Shown: positions 1 to 11,138, counted from the first letter of the stretch. The stretch: DNA of 64,000 nt from Antilocapra americana (GCA_007570785.1 ML664159.1:2561610-2625609), one strand, 5' to 3'. Notes: generated from the sequence alone by a model not told the origin. Numbers and translations are program-made.

Positions 1-16
1 GCCACCTGGGAACCCC
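1..16 (-). mobile_element. edge of a Bov-tA SINE cut by the window start
   Basis: The first 16 bases match the 5' tip of a minus-strand Bov-tA SINE, whose plus-strand text normally ends GCCACCAGGGAAGCCC. The rest lies outside the window. An A-rich stretch follows to about 50. Confidence 0.5.
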
Positions 17-550
17 AATATAAAATAAAAATTAAAAACAAAACAAAACTGAGAACACAGTCCTCTCTCTCTTTGTGGGATTCCTCCTGCGAAGGAATTG
101 CAGGGAACACACTAAGCAATTTCTGCTGAGGAAAGGATGTTTCACTGTCCTGCCAACCTGTGACTCCCCTGCAGGTATTTCATCAGATTTTTGCCCTTAA
201 AGAGAACTCAGGGCTGAAGCCAGTAGCAGCAGCTCGCATGTGTGTTGGATCATGAAGCCCCTTGAGAATCTGATGCAACAGCTGGTCTATCAGGTCAACA
301 GGAAAGATATCTTTGGCAGCAAATATTAGAGATGGAACCCTCATCCTGTAATAAATGAAGATAGAAGTTAAGAGACTCGCCCTAAGCCTTGCTGTTGGTA
401 AATGGTGACGGCAGACCTAAAATCTAGATCTTGACACTTGGCCAATGTTCTTTCCATTATACAGTGTGTGTCTTGACGAATTTTAAATTTCCTCTTTTTC
501 CTATGAAGAGAGTTTTAAAAAATATTTGCGGGGCAGGGGGCATGCCATTT
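17..550. other. intergenic, nothing recognised
   Basis: This is single-copy-looking DNA with no gene, no strong ORF and no repeat I can name. The part near 240-300 may belong to an old interspersed repeat, but I cannot assign it. Confidence 0.4.
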
Positions 551-559
551 TTTGTTCTT

Positions 560-2809
560 AGTTCAATTCAGTTTGGTTCAGTTGCTCAGTCATGTCCGAC
601 TCTTCGCGACCCCATGGACTGCAGCACTCCAGGCCTCGCTGTCCATCACCAACTCCTGGAGTTTACTCTAACTCATGTCCATTGAGTCAGTAATGCCATC
701 AAACCATATCATCCTCTGTTGTCCCCTTCTCCTCCTGCCTTCAATCTTTCCCAGCATCAGAGTCTTTTCAAATGATTCAGTTCTTCACATCAAGTGGCCA
801 AAATATTGGAGTTTCAGCTTCAGCATCAGTCCTTCCAATGAATATTCAGGACTGATTTCCTTTAGGATGGACTGGTTGGATCCCCTTGCTGTCCAAGGGA
901 CTCTCAAGAGTCTTCTCCAACACCACAGTTCAAAAGCATCAATTCTTCAGAGGTCAGCTTTCTTTATTGTCTAACTCTCTTACATCCATACATGACTACT
1001 GGAAAAACCATAGCTTTGACTAAATGGACCTTTGTTGGCAAAGTAATGTCTCTGCTTTTTAATATGCTGTCTAGGTTGGTCACAGCTTTTCTTCCAAGGA
1101 GAAAGCGTCTTTTAATTTCATGGCTGCAGTCACCATCTACTGTGATTTTGGAGCCCCCAAACATAAATTCTGTCACTGTTTCCACTGTTTCCCCATCTAT
1201 TTGCCATGAAATGATGGGACCAGATGCCATGATATTAGTTTTCTGAATGTTGAGTTTTAAGCCAACTTTTTCTCTCTCTTCTTTCACTTTCATCAAGAGG
1301 CTCATTAGTTCTTCACTTTCTGCCGTAAGAGTGGTGTCATCTGCATATCTGAGGTTATTGATATTTCTCCTGGCAATCTTGATTCCAGCTTGTGCTTCAT
1401 CCAGCCCAGCATTTCTCATGATGTACTCTGCATATAAGTTAAATAAACAGGATGACAATATAGAGCCTTGATATACTCCTGTCCCGATTTGGAACCAGTC
1501 TGTTGTTGCTTTCTGACTGGCATATAGATTTCTCAGGAGGCAGATCAGGTGGTCTGGTATTCCCATCTCTTATAGAATTTTCCACAGTTTGTTGTGATCT
1601 ACACAGTCAAAGGCTTTGGCACAGTCAATAAAGCAGAAATAGATTCTTTTATGCAACTCTCTTCCTTTTTCAATGATCCAACAGATGTTGGCAATTTGAT
1701 CTCTGATTTTTCTACTTTTTCTAAATCCAGCTTGAACATCTGGAAGTTCACGGTTCACGTACTATTTAAGTCCGACTTGGAGAATTTTGAGCATTACTTT
1801 ACTAGCGTGTGAGATGAGTGCAGTTGTGCAATAGTTTGAGCATTCTTTGGCATTGTCTTTCTTTGGGATTGGAATGAAAATTGACCTTTTCCAGTCCTGT
1901 GCCCACTGCTGAGTTTTCCAGATTTGCTGACATATTGAGTACAGCACTTTCACAGCATCATCTTTCAGGATTTGAAATAGCTCAACTGGAATTCCATCAC
2001 CTCCACTAGCTTTGTTTGTAGTGATGCTTCCTAAGGCCAACTTGACTTCACATTCGAATCACACCATCGGAATTATCTGGGTTGTGAAGATCTTTTTTGT
2101 ATAGTTCTTCTGTGTATTCTTGCCACCTCTTCTTAATATCTTCTGCTTCTGTTAGGTCCCTACCATTTCTGTCCTTTATTGTGCCCATCTTTGCCTGACA
2201 TGTTCCCTTGGTATCTCTAATTTTCTTGAAGAGATCTCTAGTCTTTCCCACTCTATTATTTTCCTCTAATTCTTTACACTGATCACTGAGGAAGGCTTCC
2301 TTATCTTTCCTTGCTGATCTTTGGAACTCTATATTCAAATAGGTATATCTTTGCTTTTCTCCTTTGCTTTTCACTTCTCTTCTTTTCACAGCTATTTGTA
2401 AGGCCTCCTCAGACAGCTATTTTGCCCTTTTGCATTTCTTTTCCACGGGGATGGTCTTGATCCCTGTCTCTGTACAATGTCATGAACCTCTGTCCATAGT
2501 TCTTCAGGAACTTTGTCTATCAGATCTAGTCCCTTGAATCTATTTCTCACTTCCAGTGTATAATCATAAGGGATTTGATTTAGGTCATACCTGAATGTTC
2601 AAGTGGTTTTCCCTACTTTCTTCTATTTAGGTCTGAATTTGGCAATAAGGAGTTCACTATCTGAGCCACAGTCAGCTCCCAGTCTTGTTTTTGCTAACTG
2701 TATAGAGCTTCTCCATCTTTGGCTGCAAAGAATATAATCAATCTGATTTCAATATTGACCATCTGGTGATATCCATGTGTAGAGTCTTCTCTTGTGTTCT
2801 TTGTTCTTT
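560..2809 (-). mobile_element. BovB (RTE clade) LINE, 5'-truncated and degenerate, flanked by TSD
   Basis: This is a non-LTR retrotransposon of the BovB family, the LINE that supplies machinery for ruminant SINEs. Read on the minus strand it begins near 2809 with the C-terminal part of the endonuclease (motif TWISPDGQY-like), continues through reverse transcriptase and ends at the conserved BovB 3' tail near 560. The reverse transcriptase core with YADD is in the frame 1566-964. Frames 2040-1762, 1758-1570 and 1566-964 share one phase and are separated by in-frame stops. The frame 2389-2048 is in another phase, so a frameshift is also present. The element is therefore inactive. A 9-bp direct repeat TTTGTTCTT at 551-559 and 2810-2818 is the likely target-site duplication. 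Its length of about 2.25 kb against a full length of about 3.2 kb shows 5' truncation. It appears to have inserted next to or into an older L1. Confidence 0.92.
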
Positions 2810-2818
2810 AATAGCATT

Positions 2819-3500
2819 ATTATTCACATACCATCATATTCAATCATTAAAAGGTTGCAATCCAGTGGTCTTTAGTACAGTCATAGACTTGTGCAACCAT
2901 TTCCACTGCCTAATTTGAGAATATTTTGTTACCCCAAAGGAAATCCCATACCTATTATCAGTCATTCTTATTGCCCCTATCCCCAGCCCTCACGACCCAC
3001 TTACCTACTTTCTAGCTCCATGAATTTGTCTATTCTAGGCATTTCATGTAAATGGAGTTATATAGTATGTGAGGTTTTGTGACTGCTTCTTTCACTTAGA
3101 ATAATGTTTTCAAGGTCCATTTGTACTGTAGCATGCATCAGTACCTTCTTCCTTTTTAGTGTCAAATAATATTCCATTGCAGATAATATTTCATTTGCCC
3201 ATTCATCAGTGGATGGACATCTGGGTTTTTTCCACTTTTTGACTATTGTAAATAACGGTACTGTGAATACTTCTGTACTAGTTTGTGTGCACATATTTTT
3301 TTAAAATTTCTCTTTGTTTATACCTAGAATTGCTAGGTCATGGGATAAGTCTGTGTTTAACATTTTGAGGAAGTGCCAAACTGTTTTCCAAAGTGGTTAC
3401 ATCATTTTATATTTCTATTAGCAATGTATACAGCTTTCAATTTTTTCACATTCAAGGCAAGACCATTATTGTCCTTTTTAACCATAGCCATCCTCTAATA
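2819..3500 (-). mobile_element. old L1 (L1M-type) 3' region
   Basis: Read on the minus strand, this matches the end of L1 ORF2 and the start of its 3' UTR. The typical text about a probe-like CCATTCATCAGTGGATGGAC block, a TTTCCACTTTTTGACTATTG block and the GCCAAACTGTTTTCCAAAGTGG block are all present in antisense order. The frame 3294-3058 minus is a decayed ORF2 tail and not a gene. Confidence 0.75.
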
Positions 3501-3599
3501 AGTGTGGTGATAAGTATGGTTAGTGGCTACCACATTGGACAGAGTGGAACCAAATAGTCAGGGATTAAAATGTAACTCAAAGTCACGTCATGGATTCAA

Positions 3600-3800
3600 C
3601 TCTCATTTTCTTCTCCAGCCAACACTTAATGAACCTTTACTATGTGACATTTACTGTACTAAGCACTATCTTAGATTATTTCATTTAATTCTCTCAATAC
3701 CACCAGCAGTAGCTACCATTTCTGGCTCACTGGCTTAGAAAAGTTAACTTGGCTTGACTTTGTGGCCAGTGAGTGGCAAGTCCAGGATTTAAGTCTAGGT
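3600..3800 (-). mobile_element. MIR SINE fossil
   Basis: A diverged copy of the mammal-wide MIR consensus in antisense. It has an ACCTTTACTATGTGACA-like block, then TTCATTTAATTCTC and, further on, GTGAGTGGCAAGTCCAGGATTT. Confidence 0.65.
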
Positions 3801-3835
3801 ATATTTACCCCCTGAAATGAGATATTTAATCATCA

Positions 3836-4114
3836 TGCTGCTGCTTCTGCTGCTAAGTCGCTTTAGTCATATCCGACTCTGTGCGACCCCATAGATGGCA
3901 GCCCACCAGGCTTGCCCATCCCTGGGATTCTCCAGGCAAGAATACTGGAGTGGGCTGCCATTTCCTTCTCCAGTGCATGAAAATGAAAAATGAAAGTGAA
4001 GTTGCTCAGTCATGTCCAACTCTTAGCAACCCCATGGACTGCAGCCCACCGGGTTCCTCCATCCATGGGATTTTCCAGGCAAGAGTACTGGAGTGGGGTG
4101 CCATTGCCTTCTCC
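3836..4114 (-). mobile_element. Bov-A2 dimeric SINE with TSD
   Basis: Two tandem Bov-A monomers joined by the GAAAATGAAAAATGAAAGTGAAG linker-type sequence, with the GCTGCTTCTGCTGCTAAGTCG tail at the left end. This is the standard Bov-A2 dimer in reverse orientation. An 8-bp duplication AATCATCA at 3828-3835 and 4115-4122 brackets it. Confidence 0.93.
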
Positions 4115-4223
4115 AATCATCACACTCTCCTGCTAAATATTTTATTCAGCAGGTTTGCTTCTCCAAAATGAATATAACCACTCATTACTTTTCATATTTT
4201 TACCTTCACTATTCCTCCTCTCT

Positions 4224-4420
4224 AAGGCTTCCCTGGTGGGTCAGCGGTAAAGAATCTGCCTGCACTGGAGGAGCCTCAGGAGACAGATTCGATCCCTGGG
4301 TTGGGAAGATCACCTGGAGGAGGATTCTTACCTGGAGAATCCCATGGACAGAGGAGACTGGTGGGCTACAGTCCTTGGGGTTGCAAAGAGTCCGAACACG
4401 ACTGAGAAAGCACAGGCATA
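4224..4420 (+). mobile_element. Bov-tA SINE with TSD
   Basis: Starts with the tRNA-Glu-derived head (GGCTTCCCTGGTGGGTCAG), then the A/B-box-like segment, and ends in the BovB-derived tail (AGAGTCCGAACACGACTGAG). The flanks CCTCCTCTCT (4214-4223) and CCTCCTGTCT (4421-4430) look like a target-site duplication with one mismatch. Confidence 0.93.
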
Positions 4421-5141
4421 CCTCCTGTCTGTACCTCCCAGTGATGCCTGAATAGTTGTTCTCAGACTTAGGTAATAGAAATCACCATCTTCAATATGCT
4501 TCATTAGCCTTACAAGTGTTTCTGATATAACCTCAAATTTGGGAATCACTGACTCTGTTAGAATTGAGTGTAGCTGCAATGAACAGAAACAGTGCCATTA
4601 ACAAGTGAGAAGTTAATTTTTCTTATCCATTAAGAAGTCCAGAGATAGTTGGTCAGTCTAGGGTGGGTATCAAGTTCTGCCATATTGGGAACCAGGCTTC
4701 ATTTACCTTGTTTATTTGCATTACATGGCTTCCATTTCCCCAAAGTCATCTCATTGTCCAACTGGCTGTTGGCGCTCCATCTACTATTTTTACATTCCAG
4801 CTGGCAAGAAGGTAGAAGAGGAGAGGAATACATACATTTCTTTTAAGGATTGTCCAGGAATATTAAGTGGAAGTTAATTATATTAATATAATTGGCCAGA
4901 ATTTAGATGTAAAGTCACACTCTGCTACAAGGGGTGCTTTATTTTGAGTGGTCATGTAGTCAGAGAACAAATAGAAGCTCTTCTATTATGGAGGAACTAG
5001 GAAGAGTAAGTATTTGGGACAATTAATCTCTGTCATACCCAGCAAGGAGAAAATTTCTAATTCCGCCTCTACTTTTGAACTGAGACCTAAGAGAAATTCT
5101 TTCTATGAGAGATTTAGATCCTATAATGAAGGTGGCTAAGG

Positions 5142-5250
5142 CAGTATTTGTCAAATTTTGTTGCACATGGGAATCACCTGGGGATCTCAAAGATTACTGA
5201 TACTTGGCTTCTACATCCATGGCTCTCCATGGTTATTCTAAAATGCAGCA
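5142..5250. mobile_element. MER5-type hAT fossil
   Basis: Contains the characteristic GGGAATCACCTGGGGATCTC block of MER5-like non-autonomous hAT elements. The ends are eroded. Confidence 0.55.
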
Positions 5251-5397
5251 AAGTTTGGGAATAAGACTCTAAATCTTTGACCTTTAACCTAGGATCCACT
5301 GCATGTTGACTTGTTTCATTTTATTTCTCCCTCTGAATTGAGATCCCAGCAGTTGGACTGATACATATTACTGGTAGCAAGGTTAGGTATTATCAGG

Positions 5398-5604
5398 GCT
5401 TCCCTGGTGGCTCAGATGGAAAGAATCTGCCTGCAATGCAGGAGACCCAGGTTCGATCCCTGGGTCGGAAAGATCCCCTGGAGAAGGGAATGGCAACCCA
5501 CTTCAGTATTCTTGCCTGGAGAATTCCATGGACAGAGGATCTTGGCAGGCTGCAGCCCGGGGAGTGGAAAAGAGTTGGACACAACTGAGTGACTAATGTG
5601 CTTT
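5398..5604 (+). mobile_element. Bov-tA SINE
   Basis: A nearly consensus copy: GGCTTCCCTGGTGGCTCAG head, GGAGACCCAGGTTCGATCCC B-box region, and GAGTTGGACACAACTGAGTG tail. Confidence 0.94.
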
Positions 5605-6490
5605 TCATGATCAAGGTGAATCCATTACCAGTCCTGCAAGGGCATGTCCTCCTGACAATAGCCTGTGACATTTTAATATACAGAGGAAAACATATTTTAA
5701 TTGTAGCTATATTTGAACACATGTATTATTTCTGTGTGGCATGAAAATAGCAGTTCTGGTCGTGTGTGTGTGTATGTGTGGCAAGGCTCAGAGATGATGG
5801 TGTATCATCCTTGAGGATTTATATTTCAAACACAAGAACTCATTCAAATCAAATTCGGATGACCCTCTCTATTTGGCAGTATGTTTGTCATCTAGAGACT
5901 CAAAATAGCATTTTAGAGATCCAAATATTCTAAGCCATTGGCATCTTAGCCTATTACTAGCTGTCACATGTTTTATCCATTCAATTTGATAGATGGGCAA
6001 AGGTTATGTTTCTTTGAATTGTTAATGTGGAGGCCTGTCTTCTAAGTTGAGATGTGAAAGGAGGAGAAGAGGAATAAAATGGAAAATTTTCAAAGAAGAA
6101 ATCTAAACAGGTCATTTCATCCACCTCTTCACCTTCAGAAAGAATGACACTAAAACATTCCAAGTGGATGAGAATCTATACTATTTTTACAGCTCTTAAG
6201 TGACAAGATTGCACAACCCCATTCTCCCTGCACCACATTTCACTGTAATAATTTGCAGCTAGGAAATTTTTCTTTGCATTGAAGCCAAGGGCTCTGATGA
6301 GGTTAATCCTATTTCCTCCTTGCTGGTCTTCAGTTCAGGATGGGTAACAGCATCCTTTGTGAAATTTTCTCACACACTTGGAAGCTATAATTATGTAAAC
6401 CTTCAGGTTTCTCTTTTCAAATCTGAATAATCTTCCTTCACACCTCTCTGTTACATTGTTTTCCAATGTAATCATCTTCACGGTAATCTT
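5605..6490. other. intergenic, nothing recognised
   Basis: No gene or named repeat is visible apart from a short GT-rich run near 5762-5780. Open frames here are short and have no recognisable domains. Confidence 0.4.
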
Positions 6491-6497
6491 CTCTCAA

Positions 6498-6680
6498 ACA
6501 TGAGGTTCTCAAACTTGTCTGCAAGTTGGAATCACCTGGACAGCTTCAAAAACTACTGGTACCTGTGTCCCACCTCCAGAGATTGTGATTTAATTCTCTG
6601 GGGTGTGTCCTGAACTCTGGAATTTTGAAAAGATTTCCAAATTATTTGAATTTGTGGACAAGTTTTTGAACCTCTGTCTG
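6498..6680 (+). mobile_element. MER5-type hAT fossil
   Basis: GAGGTTCTCAAACTTGTCTGC at the left and TTTTTGAACCTCTG at the right form degraded hAT terminal inverted repeats. Internally it has TTGGAATCACCTGGACAGC. Confidence 0.7.
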
Positions 6681-6779
6681 AACCTGCTACTGGGCTGTTA
6701 TCCTCCTCTCCTTCCTCCTTGCTAATAGAACCTCAAATAGCAGTGCCAAGTTAGGAGTCATAATCAGGAAATAGTAATT

Positions 6780-6945
6780 TCCATCCCTAAGTACCATTAG
6801 AATCATCTGTAGAGCTTTGACATTAGGAATGCCTGGACCCCACCAACAAATTAGAACAGTTGGAGGTGGGACTGGGAATCTTTCCCTTTAAAAATGCTCT
6901 CCAGGTGTTTCTAATGCATTACCAGGGTTGGGAGCCATTGGTGAC
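6780..6945 (+). mobile_element. MER5-type hAT fossil
   Basis: Contains the ATTAGAATCATCTGTAGAG block, a GGACCCCACC block and the CCAGGTGTTTCTAATGC block in MER5A order. The terminal repeats are decayed. Confidence 0.65.
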
Positions 6946-6950
6946 AAGTC

Positions 6951-7141
6951 AGTGGTTCTCAAAACATTTCCCTAAGATCAGCAGTACCAGAATCACTTGG
7001 AACTTTAAATAATAAAATCCTCAGGCTGACTGAATCAGAATCTCAGGGAGTGGGGTGGGGGGACGGGGCAGGGGTAGCGATGAGTGGTGTTTTAAGCCCT
7101 CCAGGTGACTCCAGCACTTGCTGAAGTTTGAGAAACACTAG
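6951..7141 (+). mobile_element. MER5-type hAT fossil with visible terminal repeats
   Basis: Begins CAGTGGTTCTCAAAA and ends TTTGAGAAACACTA, an inverted pair typical of MER5A. The interior ACCAGAATCACTTGGAAC also matches. It sits about 6 bp after the preceding hAT fossil. Confidence 0.8.
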
Positions 7142-7149
7142 CCTAAGCC

Positions 7150-7565
7150 AATTACCATAGCTTGGTCCCTAATTTCCCAGCCTCACAACACATGGCCATG
7201 TGACCCAGCTCTGGCCAATGAGACCTAGTAGAGGTCTGGGAAGAGGTGGCTTCTGGGAAGGCTGTTACTCTCTTGATGCTGGAGAACAGACAAGGCTGGC
7301 AGTGTGTCTGCTTCATCCTTCCTCAGCATCTTGAAGGTGGGAGACCCCTGACACTATAGCTGCCATCTGGGGAGCTTCAAGGCAAGCAAACCAAAGAAAG
7401 CCCAAGAGAGTCTCATAGATCTTGCTACTGGTTACAGTACATTGCTAACCAATACCAGCAGTAACCCACTTCCATACTTGCAGTTATGGGAAATATAACT
7501 TCCTACTTATTTAAGCCATAGGAGGATTTAACAATGGTTTCAGCAGAACACTATCCTAACTGATA
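7150..7565 (+). mobile_element. ancient interspersed repeat, family uncertain
   Basis: Has the CATGTGACCCAGCTCTGGCCAATGAGA block, a TTTAAGCCATAGGAGG block and the TATCCTAACTGATAGAG end that recur in an old mammalian repeat of LTR or DNA type. I recognise the pattern but cannot name the subfamily with confidence. Confidence 0.4.
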
Positions 7566-7800
7566 GAGAATCAGATCTCCCAGTACTATCTACATGAAGA
7601 AAACTCAGAGTTGGATCCAATATTGATACTTGGAGCTCCTGCTAAATTTAAGGGACTGTCACCTAAGTTTAAAGGATTGTTGGCTTCTATCTAATTCTAA
7701 ATATTCCTAGATACATATCAGCATTACACAAAGGAGCTTATTTTAAATGATTCCTTAAGCTCACCCCAATGTTCTGAGTTGGAATCGCCCAGATTTGTAC

Positions 7801-8261
7801 CAACAAAGTTCCGTCTAGTCAAGGCTATGGTTTTTCCAGTAGTCATGTATGGATGTGAGAGTTGGACAGTGAAAAAGGCTGAGCACCGAAGAATTGATGC
7901 TTTTGAACTGTGGTGTTGGAGAAGACTCTTGAGAGTCCCTTGGACTGCAAGGAGTTCCAACAAGTCCATCCTAAAGGAGATCAGTCCTGGGTGTTCATTG
8001 GAAGGACTGATGTTGAAGCTGAAACTCAATACTTGGGCCACCTCCTGTGAAGAGTTGACTTGTTGGAAAAGACCCTGATTCTGGGAAGGACTGGGGGCAG
8101 GAGGAGAAGGGGAAGACAGAGGATAAGATGGCTGGATGGCATCACTGACTCAGTGGACATGGGTTTGGATAGACTTCGGGAGTTGGTGATGGACAGAGAG
8201 GCCTGGTGTGCTGCAGTTCATGGGGTCGCAAGGAGTCGGACATGACTGAGAGACTGAACTG
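7801..8261 (+). mobile_element. BovB LINE 3' fragment with perfect TSD
   Basis: The last 460 bp of BovB: the C-terminal end of ORF2 (MVFPVVMYGCESWTV, then [18 protein letters not shown]) followed by the 3' tail. A perfect 10-bp duplication AGATTTGTAC at 7791-7800 and 8262-8271 flanks it, so this is a complete insertion event that was 5'-truncated on arrival. It is frameshifted before the end of ORF2. Confidence 0.95.
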
Positions 8262-9124
8262 AGATTTGTACTAGGAAACTTGGCAACTTAACAAGTTAAC
8301 TTCTGCTCCCTGCTGGTCCCAGTCCCCACGTGGTGGCTGAGACTAAGGTGAGGCAAAGAAAGAGTTCAAGGGTGGTGCAACTGTGGATCCTACACTTGCA
8401 AGCCCCTGAGAGTGAGTGCCTCCTTAAATTTTGTGCCCTAGGCACCTCATTTGGTCTCACCCTATTCTCTACTCTGATTCAGACTAGTACTTTAACAGGT
8501 GCTGCCTGTCTTTAAGAGGCAACCCCAAATAATCCTTTATACAAAACTATCAGCTAAATCAACTGAATTATCTAATTTTGCAGTGGTGGTTCCAGCATCA
8601 TAAAGACACACACATTTATTTATAAGTTATGCCACATACAGTTTAATTTCAGTTTGGGGTCTGCATCTCAGTATCAGGTGACACCAGTTCCCTTTGAGTT
8701 GAAAAATAACTATAGAGCTGATTGTCTCCACCCCTGTTCACCCACGTGAAAACAGAAATGTGATCTTGTGAGAGAAGAATTTAACTGAGTCAATGGGTGT
8801 CGGATAGCGTGGTGGAGGCAGAGTCCAGGACTGAGGTCCTCCTCTAGCTACAAAGCACTCAAGTATTGGTGGCTAGAATTAAAAGTGGAAACTAGTAGGT
8901 GTTTGTAAAAATATGTGTCAAGCTTGGCTATTCCTGGTTTCCCGAAAGCGTTTTAGGACACATATATGCTGCGGTCTCCCAGAAATAGAAGTGTGGGTAA
9001 CTCAACCCAAAGTTGTGGTTCCTGTGTGCCGCCTGTGTTGGATGGTGCGTCAGCAGAATGTACGGTGAGGCATCTGAGTGGCCTGACACTCGGCAGCTTC
9101 CTAAGGATGTCTCCTGAGGGTGAG

Positions 9125-9148
9125 CAAGGAGGGGGGAATCTGTACAGG
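9125..9148 (+). repeat. 24-bp direct repeat, copy 1
   Basis: An exact 24-base match to 11139-11162, containing AGGAGGGGGGAATCTGTACA. The flanks differ on both sides. No known interspersed repeat explains it. Confidence 0.8.
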
Positions 9149-9333
9149 AGGGGTGCCGACTGGGCACAGGAAGGGAAGTCACACGTGACTTTGGTTGAGG
9201 CAGAGCCTCCGGACTGAAGCTAAGATGGATGTGTTTCAGTCCACATTTCATGCCTCTCGCTTTTGATTTCATAGGTGTTGTACTGATGGCAACAGCTGGT
9301 GGTTTGTAGCCGGAGAGCCCTAACCAAGTGAAC

Positions 9334-9341
9334 TATAAAAG
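9334..9341 (+). promoter_or_regulatory. isolated TATA-box motif
   Basis: TATAAAAG followed by GGCCC sits in otherwise unassigned intergenic DNA. It is a good match to the core-promoter consensus, but nothing downstream shows that transcription starts here. Confidence 0.2.
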
Positions 9342-10202
9342 GGCCCTCTGTCAAATCCGCCTGCCTGCTGCAGAGGTGGCCTTAGATTACCTGTCATCTT
9401 GGTGTGGCTGGTAGGCACCCCAATACCGATCTGGCAAATATTTAACAAGTAGTTGCTAAAAATAATGACTGTACTTCCCTGCCTGATGTATGCTAGAGAC
9501 TCTGACTGAGTTCTCCCAGTATGATTATCTGAGATTTATGGCAGCAGGATTAGATGTCCTCTCTCTCGCTGCGGAAGGGGATTAGTTACAATTCTACCTG
9601 TGAACAGGAGTTGAGTAACGGCTGTCTTGAAGCTGCTTCCCAGTTTCCTGTTCTGACAGTCTTGAAGTGGGCAAGGTAGCACTCAGCAGCCACTGGCAAA
9701 CTGAAACTGGATTAAGTCAACACTCGAATGTGTCAGAGGGTTTGGAGCGAGCCCAGAATGTGTTTGCTCGCTGGTATGATTGAGAACCCACATGTGGTGC
9801 CAGACTCAGCCTGCCCTGCCAGCACCCGGGTGTATCTGCAGTGTTCGCTGAAGCCCGTGCTCCTGGTACAGGAGGCCCAGCCAGCTCTGTCTGCAAAGTC
9901 ACACTCCCAACACAAAGCTTGGATGTTCTGATGAGATGCAGCCAGGCATACAAAGGGAAGAAATGACATGAGGTCTGGGATATGTTTTTACAATATTTAA
10001 GAGCTTCAGCAGAGAAAGAAGAAAGAAAGAATAAAAGAGGCTTGAAAGAGCAACTAGGGCAGAATCATGATTGTTGAATCTGGATTTGGCTTAAATAGGA
10101 ATTTATTATTCTATTCTTTCTGAGTTGGTGTATTGGAACAGTTTCAAGGTGAAAAATGTGTTTAAAAGGTTAAATTGCCATGATAAAGATTGTGAACATT
10201 GT

Positions 10203-10285
10203 GGTAAGTTAATGCATTTTTTATACACTATTCATTTATTTCAGGTAAGTTAATACATTTTTTTATACACTATTCATTTCTTTCA
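10203..10285 (+). repeat. two-copy tandem duplication, about 41 bp per unit
   Basis: Unit 1 (10203-10243) and unit 2 (10244-10285) differ by a few substitutions and one extra T. Each starts GGTAAGTTAAT and ends TTCATTT.TTTCA. The junction reads TTTATTTCAG followed by GTAAGT. Confidence 0.9.
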
Positions 10286-10548
10286 GGTGACTTCAAGCAA
10301 CCAGGGGCCAGAACTATGTGGACTTTGATTTGGAGTGTCCTTCCTACCGAGCCCTATCCACTTCCTGCCTGGGCTCAGGACTCTTGTTTTTCAGTGAAAA
10401 ATGGCAGGACTGGGGCTCAAGAAATCCTAATGCAGGTTCAATCTCTTCATTGACAGTGAGACCTTCGGTAAGTCACTCGCCTGTCCCAGAGCGGCTTGAC
10501 TTCCTCTGAGAACTGGGGCTGACCCTGTGAGAACACCAGCTCCCCAGG

Positions 10549-10754
10549 TTCTTATGGCGCTTGCCAGGTCCTTTGTGTTGGGGCTATCTATGTGCTTGTC
10601 TCAGCCTCTCCTCTTTCCCCACATAAGTCTGGTGGCTTAAGGGCAAAAGCTCCCTCTGAGGTCGGTAGCACAAGGCCTTGAAAACAGTTAATAAATACTG
10701 ACTTGGTTGCTTTTCAGATGAGACAAACAACAATTCTCCGAGAACTTCTAAGAG
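10549..10754 (+). repeat. left arm of a near-identical inverted repeat
   Basis: The reverse complement of 11709-11911 with two substitutions and one 3-nt insertion over about 203 aligned bases. It is not a SINE, LINE or LTR that I recognise. Part of it (the ACAGTTAATAAATACTGACTTGG area) may be a very old L2/MIR tail, which cannot explain the high identity between arms. Confidence 0.95.
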
Positions 10755-10829
10755 CAAGTAAAGTAAGGTACCCTATGAGGTGCTGAGGAAGTGCTGTTAG
10801 TGACAAAAAGAGGTCATGTCAGCATTCCC

Positions 10830-10990
10830 AGGGCCATGTGAGAACTGCCCCAGAAGTGTGTTAAAATTCTGATTCTGGGCTTCCACCGCAACCTACTGAA
10901 TCAGGATTTCCAGAGGTGGGGCCCAGGAAATGTGTGTGGCCGATTTTGCTTTGCAGCCTAGTTGGAGGTGGGGGAGAGGCTGAATTCAGT
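10830..10990 (+). mobile_element. MER5-type hAT fossil
   Basis: Contains the TTAAAATTCTGATTCTGGGC block, a CTACTGAATCAGGATTTCC block and the GGGGCCCAGGAAATGTG block in MER5A order. It lies in the loop of the inverted repeat. Confidence 0.6.
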
Positions 10991-11138
10991 AATAATAGTA
11001 GAGGGTCTTTCCCACTCCAAAAGCAGAAATAGCTGTTTGGGGGGATTGGTCTTCTTTTGTACCAAGTTATTTTGATGGTTGGGTGCAAGGCCCAGATTTG
11101 GGATAATTTCAAGGTGAAAAACAGAAAACCAGAATAAA

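Larger units (their letters stand above)
8272..10202. other. intergenic, mostly unique sequence
   Basis: No gene or recognisable repeat. Overlapping open frames at 8928-9272 (minus), 8966-9217 and 9717-9969 have no domain and lie in opposing frames, which argues against coding. It contains a TATA-box-like motif at 9334 and the first copy of a 24-bp direct repeat at 9125-9148. Confidence 0.5.

Noticed and set aside
964..1566. 200-residue open frame on the minus strand as a host gene
   Set aside because: It is the reverse-transcriptase core of a BovB LINE (YADD and BovB-specific text) with stops and a frameshift around it.
4224..4420. tRNA gene in the Bov-tA and CHR SINE heads
   Set aside because: These heads are tRNA-Glu-derived and keep box-like text, but they are diverged SINE promoters without an intact cloverleaf.
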